Assembly (NCBI GenBank): GCA_021776735.1
Contig: JAJFFH010000058.1
Span: 93,046 to 157,045 of the forward strand
Reading direction: 5' to 3'
Source of the DNA: Planctomycetota bacterium
GTDB lineage: Bacteria; Planctomycetota; PLA2
DNA: 64,000 bases
The notes beneath the pieces were generated by a model. The model did no database searches. It saw nothing but the letters and a program-made list of their open reading frames with translations, and was not told the origin of the DNA. Position numbers and translations under genes: made by a program. Positions 53,029-63,100 of this stretch are shown here, piece by piece; position 1 is the first letter of the stretch; each line of letters opens with the position of its first letter.

Positions 53029-53931
53029 ATGAAACGGATGCTCTGGTTCGCGCGGGCACGGCTGTCGATGCTTGGCTCCCTCACACTCATTGGATGCGCC
53101 ACGTCGCACGACGCGACCGGCGGCGGCAAAGACGAAACACGTCCGCCGATCTGGGAGGCAGCCTTCACCTCGACCGCCCCCGCCATCGACGGCCGGATGG
53201 ACAATGCCTGGCACAAGGCGAAACCGCTGACAGTGATCGTCCGCAAGGCGATGGGCGCGGGCGCTCCCACGAAAGTCGTCCTGCGCGCTCTTCACACCGG
53301 CGACCGGCTCTATGTCCTGGCGACGTGGCCGGACCCGACACGCAGCGACATGCGCGATCCCTACGTGTGGGATCCCAAGCGCAAGACGTACGACCGCCCG
53401 ACCGAAGCGGACGATCAGTTCGCCCTGGAGTTCCCGATCTCCGGCGACTTCCGGATCAACATGCTGACGACGAGCTCGTACGTCGCCGACGTATGGCACT
53501 GGAAAGCCGGCCGCGGAAACCCGGCCGGCTGGATCGACGACAAGAGGCATCTCATCGGAAACAACGCCGGCGAAGACGCGCTGGTGTACGAGTTGGGCGG
53601 ACACGAAACGGTCCGCATCGCGCGGCCGATGGATACGGGCAAGCGATCGTATTCGGTCAAGGAGAAGCCCGCCAAGTACGCCGGTGACACGATCGATTCG
53701 TTCGAACCGAAACAGCCGAGCGGCAGCCTCGCCGACATCCGCGGAAAAGGCACGCACGACGGCTCGAGCTGGACACTCGAATTCTCCCGCAAGCTCGCCA
53801 CGGGCCACGCCGACGACGCGGTCCTCGATCCCAACCGCGACAACGTCTGCGCCATCGCGATCCTCGACAACGAACTGTATTGGCGCCACTCGGTTTCGGG
53901 GCGGCTGCTCCTGCGCTTCATGCCGCGTTGA
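53029..53931 (+). CDS. Heme-binding EB_dh-like lipoprotein
   Basis: The 300-residue protein has a lipoprotein signal ending in SLTLIGC and one domain (about 40-298) of the ethylbenzene-dehydrogenase gamma/cytochrome b type. Indicators are PAIDGRMDNAWHKA near the start, YVLATWPDPTRSD, VADVWHWKAGR and the final strand GRLLLRFMPR. Relatives bind one b-type heme and pass electrons to periplasmic redox enzymes. TAGAAT seven bases upstream of ATG 53029 favours this start over 53023. Confidence 0.75.
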   Translation: MKRMLWFARARLSMLGSLTLIGCATSHDATGGGKDETRPPIWEAAFTSTAPAIDGRMDNAWHKAKPLTVIVRKAMGAGAPTKVVLRALHTGDRLYVLATWPDPTRSDMRDPYVWDPKRKTYDRPTEADDQFALEFPISGDFRINMLTTSSYVADVWHWKAGRGNPAGWIDDKRHLIGNNAGEDALVYELGGHETVRIARPMDTGKRSYSVKEKPAKYAGDTIDSFEPKQPSGSLADIRGKGTHDGSSWTLEFSRKLATGHADDAVLDPNRDNVCAIAILDNELYWRHSVSGRLLLRFMPR

Positions 53932-53996
53932 CATCGCAGCTCGTCCTGATCGACGCCGAACCGGACCGCGAAGCTCTCGCGGCACGGCTCGTCGCG

Positions 53997-54791
53997 CTAT
54001 TCCGGCACCAACGCGGCGATCCGCAGCGGCCCGCCCGTTCCGTTGCGAATCTTCATCGGCAGCGCGACGATCCATGCGCCGCGCACGGGCAGCGCGTCGA
54101 GGTTGGCGACGTTCTCGAACGCCGGGATGTTTTTTTGAAACAGCACGCGGTGCGCCTTGAACTCCTGCGACTGGCCGTAGTCGATGCTCGGCGTATCGAG
54201 GCCGATCGCGCGCACGTCGCGATTCGCAACGAGCCACTCGGCCGCTTCGTGGTGCAGGCCGGGGAAGTGCAGCTTGGCAACGGCGTCGGGTCCGCGCTCG
54301 TCGGTGCCCATGTACTTCTTGCGGTCGGGCCAGTGCCGATGGAAACCGGTGTTGATCAGGACGATGGGCGGCAGCCGTCCGTGCTTGCTTTCCCAGTCCG
54401 TGAGATCCTTGGTCGTGACGCGGTAGTCGGGGTCCATGGCCGCTTGTGCGGTGACGTCGAGGACGCCGGCCTCGCCCACGAGACGTTCGATCGGAATCTC
54501 GGGCACGGTCCGGCGCCCTTCGGCAAAGTGGATCGGAGCGTCGATATGCGTGCCGCCGTGCTCGGAGGCCTGGTAGCTGTTCGACGCGTAAAAGTAGCCC
54601 TTCTTCGTGATGCCCTTGAAGTCGATGCGCAACTTGAAGCCGTCGGCCGTGGGCCAGTAGACGGTCTCCTCGCCGAAGGCGTGCGTCAGGTCGATCCAAC
54701 GACCCGTCGGGAAGCGAGGCGCGGGGTCGTCGCCATCGCCGCAGGCGCAAAACAGGACTCCGATCGAGAGCAGGAGCATCCGGAAGAGCAT
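53997..54791 (-). CDS. Secreted cyclase/kynurenine-formamidase-like hydrolase
   Basis: The 264-residue protein has a lipoprotein-like signal (LLLSIGVLFCAC). Its cyclase-family (PF04199-type) core has the metal-binding motif HGGTHIDAPIHF at about residues 80-91 and the later GLDTPSIDYG. Family members hydrolyse N-formylkynurenine or isatin using a metal site. Export is unusual for a kynurenine formamidase, so another substrate is likely. It is convergent with the heme-binding lipoprotein gene. Confidence 0.8.
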   Translation of the reverse strand: MLFRMLLLSIGVLFCACGDGDDPAPRFPTGRWIDLTHAFGEETVYWPTADGFKLRIDFKGITKKGYFYASNSYQASEHGGTHIDAPIHFAEGRRTVPEIPIERLVGEAGVLDVTAQAAMDPDYRVTTKDLTDWESKHGRLPPIVLINTGFHRHWPDRKKYMGTDERGPDAVAKLHFPGLHHEAAEWLVANRDVRAIGLDTPSIDYGQSQEFKAHRVLFQKNIPAFENVANLDALPVRGAWIVALPMKIRNGTGGPLRIAALVPE

Positions 54792-54816
54792 GGCCCGAGC
54801 CTACCCCGGCGGGGGC

Positions 54817-55701
54817 TCAAGGACCGTCGATCCGCGCCAGCGAGTCCAGCCCGCTCTTCACGTACGCCGGGTCTTGCACGCGGGCGCCGTAGGTGATGTG
54901 GCCGATCGCCATGCAGATGCCGCCGAAGCGCGCGCGCTTCTCGAACCCGGTGCCGGCGTCAACGGAACACGCGGTCCGCCCGATCACTTCCTGCCAGAAC
55001 GCCTCGCCGCCCCAGAAGTACGCGAGCGCGAGATCCACGGCTGGATCGCCGAGGATGGCATCGCCCCAGTCCAGGACCGCGCGTATGGCGCCATCGCCCG
55101 CGAGCAGGACATGCGCGGGGTAAAGGTCGTTGTGCACGAGGCTCGACGGCGTGGTCGCAGGCGCCGGCGCGGGTGCGTCGAGGAGCGCGGCACAGCGGTT
55201 ATGGACTGCCGGATCCAACAGCGGGCGGGCCGCTTCCAGCCCGGCCCGGATTTCGGCGCGCAACTGCTCCAAGCCGCCGACATCCTGCTCGCCGGGCAGC
55301 GTCAAGTCGGTGACGTCGATCGCCTGGAGCGCAGACGTGAACTCGCCAAGGGATGTCGCGAAGGCAAGCTCGGCGGTCCGCCCCACCATCGGCTGCCCAT
55401 CCAGTTTGCGGTAGCCGGCCAAGCCGGGCGCTCGAAACTCGTAGCAAGGGACGGCAACCGGAAGCCGACCTGCAAGCCTGTCCATGAGCGCCACTTCCCG
55501 TTCGAGGCGTAAGACCTCGCTCTCGCGTTTCGGAAACCGAAAGAGCCAGGTCGAGTCGACCTCGAACATCCGAAAGTCGTTGCCCTCTGCGAAGTACCGC
55601 ACGGCGCGCGGACGAAGATCGGGGAACGTCTCCCCGATGCGCGTGAACGCCGTATTGACATCGAGTTCGCCCGGAACCCTACTTGCGGCGGAATCGGACA
55701 T
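54817..55701 (-). CDS. Aminoglycoside phosphotransferase-family kinase
   Basis: The 294-residue protein has the APH-type catalytic loop SSLVHNDLYPAHVLL and the metal-binding segment AVLDWGDAILGDPAVDLA. The N-terminal lobe (FRMFEVDSTWLFRFPKRES) is also typical. These enzymes phosphorylate aminoglycosides, homoserine, choline or similar small molecules; the substrate is not evident. The usual Asn of the HxDxxxxN loop appears replaced by His, which may affect catalysis. The gene lies beside the broken tRNA gene. Confidence 0.82.
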   Translation of the reverse strand: MSDSAASRVPGELDVNTAFTRIGETFPDLRPRAVRYFAEGNDFRMFEVDSTWLFRFPKRESEVLRLEREVALMDRLAGRLPVAVPCYEFRAPGLAGYRKLDGQPMVGRTAELAFATSLGEFTSALQAIDVTDLTLPGEQDVGGLEQLRAEIRAGLEAARPLLDPAVHNRCAALLDAPAPAPATTPSSLVHNDLYPAHVLLAGDGAIRAVLDWGDAILGDPAVDLALAYFWGGEAFWQEVIGRTACSVDAGTGFEKRARFGGICMAIGHITYGARVQDPAYVKSGLDSLARIDGP

Positions 55702-55903
55702 GTTCTTCGGTACCAAACCGATCGATCACGTAGTGCACGACCGAGACGCCACGAGTACACCACGCGTGAGACAGATCGCATCCCGGCGAGTGTATCCGAC
55801 CCGCGCGCACCCGATCGGAGCGGGCGCCCACCGCGCACTGCGCGTACGCCCGTCGCACGAGTCCCTCCTCGCAGCCCCACTCCTCCTAACTCCCGCCGTG
55901 TCC

Positions 55904-55909
55904 TATACT
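55904..55909 (+). promoter_or_regulatory. -10 element of the tRNA-Met gene
   Basis: TATACT lies 11 bases before the first base of the tRNA, the distance expected for a sigma70 promoter. The -35 is weak. Confidence 0.45.
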
Positions 55910-55920
55910 TGCGCCCCCAC

Positions 55921-55959
<39 letters not shown>

Positions 55960-55973
55960 CGGGAATCGAGGCG

Positions 55974-55997
55974 CTTGATCCCCAAGGACTTGGGACT
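55974..55997 (+). repeat. Left copy of a 24-bp imperfect direct repeat
   Basis: The unit has core CAAGGACTT and matches 58845-58868 at 20 of 24 positions. Both copies are followed, 51-66 bases from their start, by the palindrome GATGCGCATC. The copies flank the ASCH/TIR block and the left one begins 15 bases after the tRNA break. Confidence 0.6.
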
Positions 55998-56222
55998 CTC
56001 GCTCGTCCGTTCTTTCCGCTGAGTCCGGGGTGTCCGGGAGATGCGCATCGGTTGCGCATCACCATTGGCTGTCGTCTGCGCGGCTCGATCCAATCGTTCC
56101 CGGCCAGCCGGGATGCTTCGAGGTCCGTGCCACGCCCACCGTACGCCTATGTCCTTCCGTGCACAGCGCCGATGAGCCGCCGTCCGAACGCTGCCAGAGT
56201 CTATGTGAGCGCGGGACTGGCG

Positions 56223-56630
56223 CTACGCCGCGTCGACGAGCTCGAAGCGTTCGGCGAACAGCACGATGTCGTCCGTCAGCTTCTTCCCGAGCCCGGCGAG
56301 CCATTCGCCCCAGGCGCGCTCGTGGCCCTCCTGGAACTGACTCAGCGTCGAACCTTCGCCCTCGAGAAGGCGCCGCGCGGGATCGCCGAACGTCGTTTCG
56401 AAGCACTCCAGGATGCGCACATTGCAGCGCGGGACGCCGTCCTTGTTGGTGATCGTAACGATCTTCCCGACGTTGGCGTACGACGCGGCCAGCTCCTCCT
56501 CCGTCAGGGAGAACTTCGGACAGCACGTCGCCGTCTTCTTGCCATCGATGATCTTGCGGATCAGCCGCTCGCCGATGCCGCGGTCGCCTTCCCAGCCGTA
56601 CGAGTCTTTTGCCTCGTGAATCTCGATGCC
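56223..56630 (-). pseudogene. ASCH-domain gene lacking a start codon
   Basis: A minus-strand frame of 135 codons encodes an ASCH domain: GERLIRKIIDGKKTATCCPK, VGKIVTITNKDGVPRCNVRI and LSQFQEGHERAWGEWL are the usual conserved stretches. The frame is closed upstream by TGA at 56631-56633, and no ATG occurs before the domain begins. The gene is therefore probably 5'-truncated, unless it uses an ATC or ATT start. ASCH domains are thought to bind modified nucleotides or RNA and occur often in defence neighbourhoods. It lies next to a TIR gene and a broken tRNA. Confidence 0.65.
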
Positions 56631-56788
56631 TCATAGTCGCCGATGCACGGACTCGAAGCTAGCGCGGCGTGTCTCACGACCCGCGTCGTCTTTCCAGGGC
56701 CGCCGAGTTTCCGGACGACTGAGTTTCGGGTACGACGCTGGTCCCTGCAATTCGACCCGCTGGGCTGCCGACAACGGAAAGACGCCCG

Positions 56789-58591
56789 TCACCGACACGC
56801 GCTCCCGCAAAGTTCGATTCCGCCGGCGACGTACAATCGTCTCTCTACCAGCAGACTGTCCGGGTCGATCCGGGTGGTGACGTGCCGCCACAAGCCCGCT
56901 CCAAACATCTGCAAGTAGACGCGCTTCATCGAGCGCAGCACGGCGTCGTCGACGACCTCCAGGCCGTAGCGCCGCGGCGCGTTCGAGTCGATGAACCCGG
57001 CCTGCCTCAGCGCGTCCCCCAGAGGACTCTGCATGATCCATTTGGACACGACCAAGACCGATAGAATCTGCCGCAACAAGCCGAAGCGCGGGCCGGCGGA
57101 CACCTCTTTTTGGATTTCGGGAACAACGAACTCCCTGAAGGCCGCAACCAGCTGTGCGTCGCGCTCTCTCTCCCGCGGCGCGTCGGTACCGCGTGGTCGT
57201 GCCCCCTGGTACTGGCGTAGGGTGTCGTAGTCTTCCTCGCAAAGGACCTTCAGTCCGAGCCTCTCGATCGTGACGTGCCCTCGATCGCCCACGGTGTTCT
57301 CGCGAACTTGGACGTCCCCCGGCACGATCCAGATACGAAAGCAAGACTCGAGGCTGCCATGTCCGGCCGCGACAGCGTCCGTCCTGTCCCAAAAGGCCCT
57401 GCCGTGCGGCGTGGACGGGTGCAGCTGGGCCGCGGTGTAGTGCTTGAGGGCGACGTCCTGCGCGAGCATGTCGCGCCCGAGCTCGGTGCGCCGCAGCAAT
57501 TCGGGCAGCCCGCAGTAGTCCTCGGTCGGCGTCAGGGTCACGTTCACCTGGTCGCCCGTGAGCACCAGGAACGTGTTGAGGTAGCGCCCCAAGCGACCTT
57601 GCAGCTCCCGTTGCTCGTCGGACGTCAACTCTTCGTGCGCGGGGTCCGCCAGCAACGAGAAGCCGATCTCTAAGGGGTCGGCCAAGGGAAACGTGACTCC
57701 TCCAACGAGGGGAGGAGCCCCGTCCTCCAAGCTCCGCCCGCCGAACACCTCCGGCAAGTAGCAGATCGTGGACCGGTACTGTCCGGCGACGATCCGGGAT
57801 TCGACGCGCAGCGTCGCGCCCGGGTCCGTGTCCGTGTCCGGCTGAAGGTCGATTATTTCGGCCCCGATCCTGCCAGCGAGTTCGCCCGCGGCGTGAAGGC
57901 GGGTGAGGGAGTCGAGCACCGGCTGTGGGCTGCGCAACAGGAGCCTTGTGCTGCCCGCGAGCACGTCGAGAAGCTCCAGTTCTACGGAGTTCGCGGCTCG
58001 CCGGAGCTCGGTTGCGATTGCCTCGGCATGAAAGGATGGGTCGTCCTCGACGGACCCTTCGATCGTGAGGGACCAGCTCCGCCACTTGGGCTCGACATAG
58101 TCGGTCTCCCCCGACCGGCCACGAATCAGGTCACGAAGTCCTTTGACCACGTTGCCGTAGGCTTCGTCGCGGTTGCGCCACGACGTGACCGGTTTGGCGT
58201 CGCGCGGGACGGCCTGCAACCTGCCGAGCGGCGTGTCGTCCCAGCCCGTCACGGGCCGAACCAGGATGGGGACCACGACCGTGCTGCCCTGCTCGTGGCG
58301 CTCCAAGGCCCGTTTCGCCTCGACGCTCCAGCAATAGTCAGAGTTCGCGAAGTCTGGACTGACCAGCAGCAGCACGACGTCGGCACGTTCCAGCTGCTCG
58401 GAGACGTGGCACTCCCAGTCGTCGCCGGCCTGCAGCATTCTGTCGTGCCACGTGGAGAGCTCCCCGCTGCGCCGCAAGAACGCCAGATGGCTGTCGAGCT
58501 CGCGACGGTGCTTCTCGTCTTCCCGGGCGTACGAAACGAAGACGGACACCGGTCCTCGCGTGGACACGCACTTGGTGGTCGCTCGGCTCAC
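56789..58591 (-). CDS. TIR effector with large C-terminal domain of unknown function
   Basis: The 600-residue protein starts with a TIR domain at about residues 14-160 (VSVFVSYAREDEKHRRELD, and glutamate in YCWSVEAKRAL). A small domain at about 185-265 follows (SVELELLDVLAGSTRLLLRS), of the kind used as an adaptor in bacterial conflict systems. The C-terminal 300 residues contain TELGRDMLAQDVALKHYTA, FWDRTDA and IWIVPGDVQV. From memory these resemble a family of uncharacterised proteins in Omnitrophota and Chlamydiota; I cannot verify this. TIR domains typically consume NAD+, so an abortive-infection role is likely. GTG at 58591 has AGGAG ten bases upstream; ATG at 58612 is the alternative. 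Confidence 0.75.
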   Translation of the reverse strand: MSRATTKCVSTRGPVSVFVSYAREDEKHRRELDSHLAFLRRSGELSTWHDRMLQAGDDWECHVSEQLERADVVLLLVSPDFANSDYCWSVEAKRALERHEQGSTVVVPILVRPVTGWDDTPLGRLQAVPRDAKPVTSWRNRDEAYGNVVKGLRDLIRGRSGETDYVEPKWRSWSLTIEGSVEDDPSFHAEAIATELRRAANSVELELLDVLAGSTRLLLRSPQPVLDSLTRLHAAGELAGRIGAEIIDLQPDTDTDPGATLRVESRIVAGQYRSTICYLPEVFGGRSLEDGAPPLVGGVTFPLADPLEIGFSLLADPAHEELTSDEQRELQGRLGRYLNTFLVLTGDQVNVTLTPTEDYCGLPELLRRTELGRDMLAQDVALKHYTAAQLHPSTPHGRAFWDRTDAVAAGHGSLESCFRIWIVPGDVQVRENTVGDRGHVTIERLGLKVLCEEDYDTLRQYQGARPRGTDAPRERERDAQLVAAFREFVVPEIQKEVSAGPRFGLLRQILSVLVVSKWIMQSPLGDALRQAGFIDSNAPRRYGLEVVDDAVLRSMKRVYLQMFGAGLWRHVTTRIDPDSLLVERRLYVAGGIELCGSACR

Positions 58592-59049
58592 GGTTTTTTC
58601 TCTCCTAGCCATTCCCGAACGAGACGGACCGGCACGCCCTTGGCCGAGGTCGTTTCGCCAACTCGTGGGAGACATTCAGATGATGCTCTTCAGTGCCAGA
58701 CTATCAATGGGCTGTACCGACGAGTCCTCGATGTCGGCACGCATCAAGAAGCGCATCACCGCCGTGCCCGCTCCCTCAACGAAATCGGCCAGCCGAAAGG
58801 CACTCCAACGAAGAGAACTAGGCCATCAACGAAGTTACCAACCCCTTGTTCCGCAAGGACTTAGGGCTACGAAGAGTCCAGAATCGTGCGTATCCGATGC
58901 GCATCAGCCGACGATGGCGACTGATGCCCACGCGCTCAACCGTAGTTTCCGTGGCATCGCGGTCCTGGCTGGGATAAGTCAGAGGCGGAACGACGTTTCA
59001 AGCGGTCGGGCTCCCGGCTTGGCGGTGGCCCGGGATAGGACATGTGCTT
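58592..59049. other. Gene-poor region with the right repeat
   Basis: This stretch of 458 bases holds the right copy of the direct repeat (58845-58868) and the palindrome GATGCGCATC (58896-58905). No coding frame is convincing. Confidence 0.55.
58845..58868 (+). repeat. Right copy of the 24-bp imperfect direct repeat
   Basis: It matches the copy at 55974-55997 at 20 of 24 positions and is in the same orientation. The interval between the two copies, 2.85 kb, contains only the ASCH remnant and the TIR gene. Confidence 0.6.
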
Positions 59050-60144
59050 ATGAACACTCCCGGCAAGGCGCGCATCCCGAGCGGACTCGTGACTTTCTTC
59101 CTCGACAGCACATCCCCGCCCGCAGGCTGGGCCGCTAGCACGGCCGCTGGTCGCATGCTACTGGCGACCCGGGAGGCGAACAACGTCGGAGTCACCGGAG
59201 GCGAGCCGATCACGGATCAGGCCTCGCCGACCCACGACCATCTCTTCAATACGACCACGGCGGTGAACGAGAAGCCGACGGACGACGTCGAGTGCAAGGA
59301 CAACCAGGGGTTCGGCACCGGCAACGACAAGGTGCCTCTCCCGTCGAGCGGCGCGACGGCCCCGGCCGAAACAGGGCTGCCGTTCTGCCAGTTCCTTTGC
59401 TGCGAGGCGACCAGCGGCGAGGAGGACGCGGCGGAGGACGATTTCCCCCCCTTGTCCGTTGCCTTCTTCAATCGCTCGACACCGCCTCCTGGATGGAGTC
59501 TCTGCGACGCGGGATTTGAGGGCCGCTTCGTGCTTCCCTTGCCGAGCAATGCCGTCGGTCTTCCCCAAGGCGGAACTCCCTGGAACCCGCAGGCGTGGCC
59601 AACTCATGTGCACGGGATCTCCGGGACGATCGACCTCGGCGACCTTCCGTGCCGGGGTGCTGCTGGTGATTCGCACCTCGCGGAGACGGGCAGCGCGAAC
59701 GTGACCGGGGCCACGGACGCAAACGCGAGTCCGGTCGTCCCGTACCTGACGCTCTTGCTGTGCGTCAAGAACCCGAACGCCTCGAGCCGCGCGCGGGTCG
59801 AGTTCCCCTTCGGACTGAGCGTCTTCTTCCAGGGCATGGAGCCGCCGACAGGGTGGACACTTGCGCCCGGTTCCGCGGGGCGTTTTCTCTTTGCGCTGCC
59901 GGCGGAGAGCAACGCGCCGGGGGCCGCGTTCGGCGGTGACCCGTTCAGCGGCGCGGTTGAGCCCGTGAGCCACAAGCACCACAACACCACCAAGGTCATC
60001 GTGCCGGTGCACCTGTCCGACATTCCCGGCGGAGACAGCTACCACCTCGGCGGAGCCGGTTCGCACACGCTCCCACCTACGGAACTCGCGGGCATTGAAC
60101 TGCCGTACGCCATGCTGCTTCACATCCAACCTGAGGAAGCGTGA
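59050..60144 (+). CDS. Triple tail-collar-like protein
   Basis: The 364-residue protein consists of three tandem copies (about 8-115, 130-240, 255-362) of one module. Each has P.GW, then GR, a GG turn, an H-x-H pair (THDH, THVH, SHKH) and, clearest in copies 2 and 3, a closing VPY/LPY strand. This is the pattern of phage tail-collar/tail-fibre tip domains, in which HxH binds metal. No signal peptide is visible. The ATG at 59050 follows AGGA; the in-frame GTG at 59044 is possible. The stop overlaps the start of the next gene by four bases, so the two are translated together. Confidence 0.65.
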   Translation: MNTPGKARIPSGLVTFFLDSTSPPAGWAASTAAGRMLLATREANNVGVTGGEPITDQASPTHDHLFNTTTAVNEKPTDDVECKDNQGFGTGNDKVPLPSSGATAPAETGLPFCQFLCCEATSGEEDAAEDDFPPLSVAFFNRSTPPPGWSLCDAGFEGRFVLPLPSNAVGLPQGGTPWNPQAWPTHVHGISGTIDLGDLPCRGAAGDSHLAETGSANVTGATDANASPVVPYLTLLLCVKNPNASSRARVEFPFGLSVFFQGMEPPTGWTLAPGSAGRFLFALPAESNAPGAAFGGDPFSGAVEPVSHKHHNTTKVIVPVHLSDIPGGDSYHLGGAGSHTLPPTELAGIELPYAMLLHIQPEEA

Positions 60145-63100
60145 TCGTGACCAGCCAGACAAACCCCATGGCCGCGGCCCAGATCACCGCCCAGTACGAC
60201 TTGATCGAGGACTACCAGGAGACGCTCGTGCCGCCGGTCGGGGCGACACCGGACACGCTCGTCGTCGCGTACGACGAGGCAGGCCAAAAGGAGCTGCTCT
60301 CCGTGTCGAAGTCGGCAGAGAAGATCGTTCGTTTCTACAACAAGCCATCGTCGGGGTCCGGGTGGGCCCGGGAAGAGGTCAGCGTCCTGTCCAACGCTCG
60401 CCAACCCCCGACCGGCTCTATCGACAAGCTACTCGCGTTCTACGCGGGTCCGAACCTGTACGTCTTCGCACACTACGGAACGTCGACCGGCGCTGCCAAC
60501 GTGGCGGGGATGGTGCGCACGCCTGCGCGGCAGTGGCTGGCCCTCGATCTGGAAGGCGAGCTCGGGAACTCACTTACAAGCATGAGCCAGACGGACTTCC
60601 TCGTCTGCGACCAAGGTCAGGCGTTCCTGTACGGCGTATCGACATCGACTGGGCCTACGAGTCCGTTGTTTGTTGTCGCGGCCACGGCGGGCAAGAACCT
60701 CACCCAGATCCATCAAAGCTGGGCGAAAGACGGCAGCTACAGCCTGCTGCCCGGGTCGGGCGACGACGAGCTCACTGTTCTCGGCCTCGATGAAGACACG
60801 GCGTCGTTTCGCGGCGCCTCTGTCCGCCACGGCCGACTCGAGATAGGACCCGCAAGCAGCTACAACCTCGGCCTGGGACCGTTATCCTCGGAACAGGTGT
60901 GCGCGATTCCGTTCTCCGGCAGCAGTCCGGGGTTCCTCCTACGGACCATCGCCGGCCAACTCCTGCTCGTGACGGGATACAACGAGGGCGCTGCCCCAAC
61001 CACCACGACGCTCACGACGTCGGATACAAGCGGCCCGGAGGAAGTCTCTCAGGTCGTGGCCGGCACGGACTCGTCGGGCTCGACGTTCGTGTTCGCAGCG
61101 CAGGCCCCCACGGCGGACGAACCCACGCAAGCACTCTGGCTTCTCCGGCAAACCGCTGGCGCCAGCGGATTCGATGCCTGGGTGCCGCTGGGCACGACTG
61201 TCACGGCGATCGCCGCGTACGGCCCGACCAACGACGGCCCGGACGTCTTCTACTACGACACGAGCGACCAGGTCGCGCGGCTCTCTCAGGCCGCGGGCGA
61301 CACACTCTGGGACGTCGCGACGCTCGCCGTCGCCGCCCCTCCTGGCAAAGACGGACCCGCGCCGGCGAACACATACACGATGGAGCTGTCCCCGGTGAAC
61401 GCCGCCGGCGTGGCGCTGCCCAACACCGCCGTGAGCCTCGAGGTGGACCGCGCAACGATGCTCAACGTTAACGGCATCGCGACGCCGTGCGCGCCCGGTC
61501 AGCCGGTGCCAGCCACGTCGGATCCCATGGGCCGCGTCACGGTCGCCGGAACGGCGACGGCGTTGTACGCGCCGACCATTACGGCAACCGTACCCGGCAT
61601 TGCGCCGTGCTCGTTCTCCGCCGACGTCCACGCCCACGCCAAACTGGCCCGGGCCACGTCGGCCGACGTCGAGGGGCTCGGCGTGCCTCCCGGAAACGCA
61701 CAGCAGGTCACGGGCCCGATCAACGAGCTCGCGAAGGCGGCGGCGGCGCTACAGGGAGCGCCGCCCACCCCGCGGAGCGGGACGACGTTCACGCTGTCGT
61801 TTTCGGACCACGTGGTCGTCTGCCGGAAGGCGGAGCCGCCGCCGGAGCTCGAGGGCATCGCCGCCATCTTCGGCGATGTCGCGCACTACTTCTCCCAGGA
61901 GTTGGACGATCTCGAGAAAATCACGGTCAACATCGTCGACGACGCCGTCAACGTCTTCATCCAGGGGACGAAGTACCTGGTCGACGGATGCCAATTCGCA
62001 CTGGAGGAAGCGAGCGAAGTCGCGAAGTGCATCGAGCTGATCCTGCTGCACGCGGCCGAGGCCGCTGCAGACGTGATCGGCGAGGCGATCGCCTGGCTGC
62101 GAAAGATCTTCGATTGGGACGCGATCTTAGAGACGCAGAAAGTACTCGCGTACTTCGTCAACCAAGCACTCGACAACGCCCGCAACGACCTCGAGGGAGC
62201 GAAAGCCGTTTTGCCGCGCGGCGTCGAGAAAGCCAAGAGCGAGATAAGCGGTGCGTTCGAGAAACTCGAAGCGTCGTTCGGCGGCTTGACCGTGAATCAG
62301 GTCTCGCCGAAGGCGTCGAGCAATCCATACCTCGACAACGGTTCCGGCGCACCCGTCATCGGGGCGCCGGGACTAACCGCTGCCTATTCCCGCCACTCCG
62401 TCCGGTGCAACTATGCCCGAACGAAGCTCCTGTCGGGGCAGGCGACGATCCGACGGCCGAGCGAGGCACAACCGCGCGGGACCGCGCCACAGACCGTGAT
62501 CGACTTCTTCGAAAAGGCGTTTCCAGACACCTCGAAACTGGAAAACGGGTTCCACGCGGCGAAAGAGCCGTTCGTCCACACAACCGGCGGCCTGTTCGAC
62601 ACAGCGCTCGTGGACCTGCTGACAGCCTGCGAAGATCTGATCGACGCCACACTCGACGGGGCCGAGGTGTTGCTAGAAGGGATCCTCCACCTGGCCGAAG
62701 ACGGGCTCTCGGACTTCCAAAAACTTCTGAACCACGACATCGAGGTCCCCGTTGTGTCGTCGCTGTTCCAGGCCATCGCGGACGAACCCCTGACCCTGCT
62801 CAACGGGGCGACGCTCGCCCTGGCGATTCCGCTCACCGTGCTCTCCGAGGTGATCACCCAGCAGCCGCCGTTCCCTGACGCGAGCACCATCTTGTCACAA
62901 GACATTCCGTGGGTGTCGCCGCCGGGTCCGGGCACGCCAGCCCCGGACACCACCGCGACGCTCGATCCAGCGGTGGCGGAGGGCCTCGCGGCGGCGTTCC
63001 TCTGTGTCTCCATCGACTATGCCGCCCTAGACATGGCTCTCGACACGGCCGCCGCCATGGGATCGCAAGACGTGGACTCGGACGTAACGACTCTCCTCAG

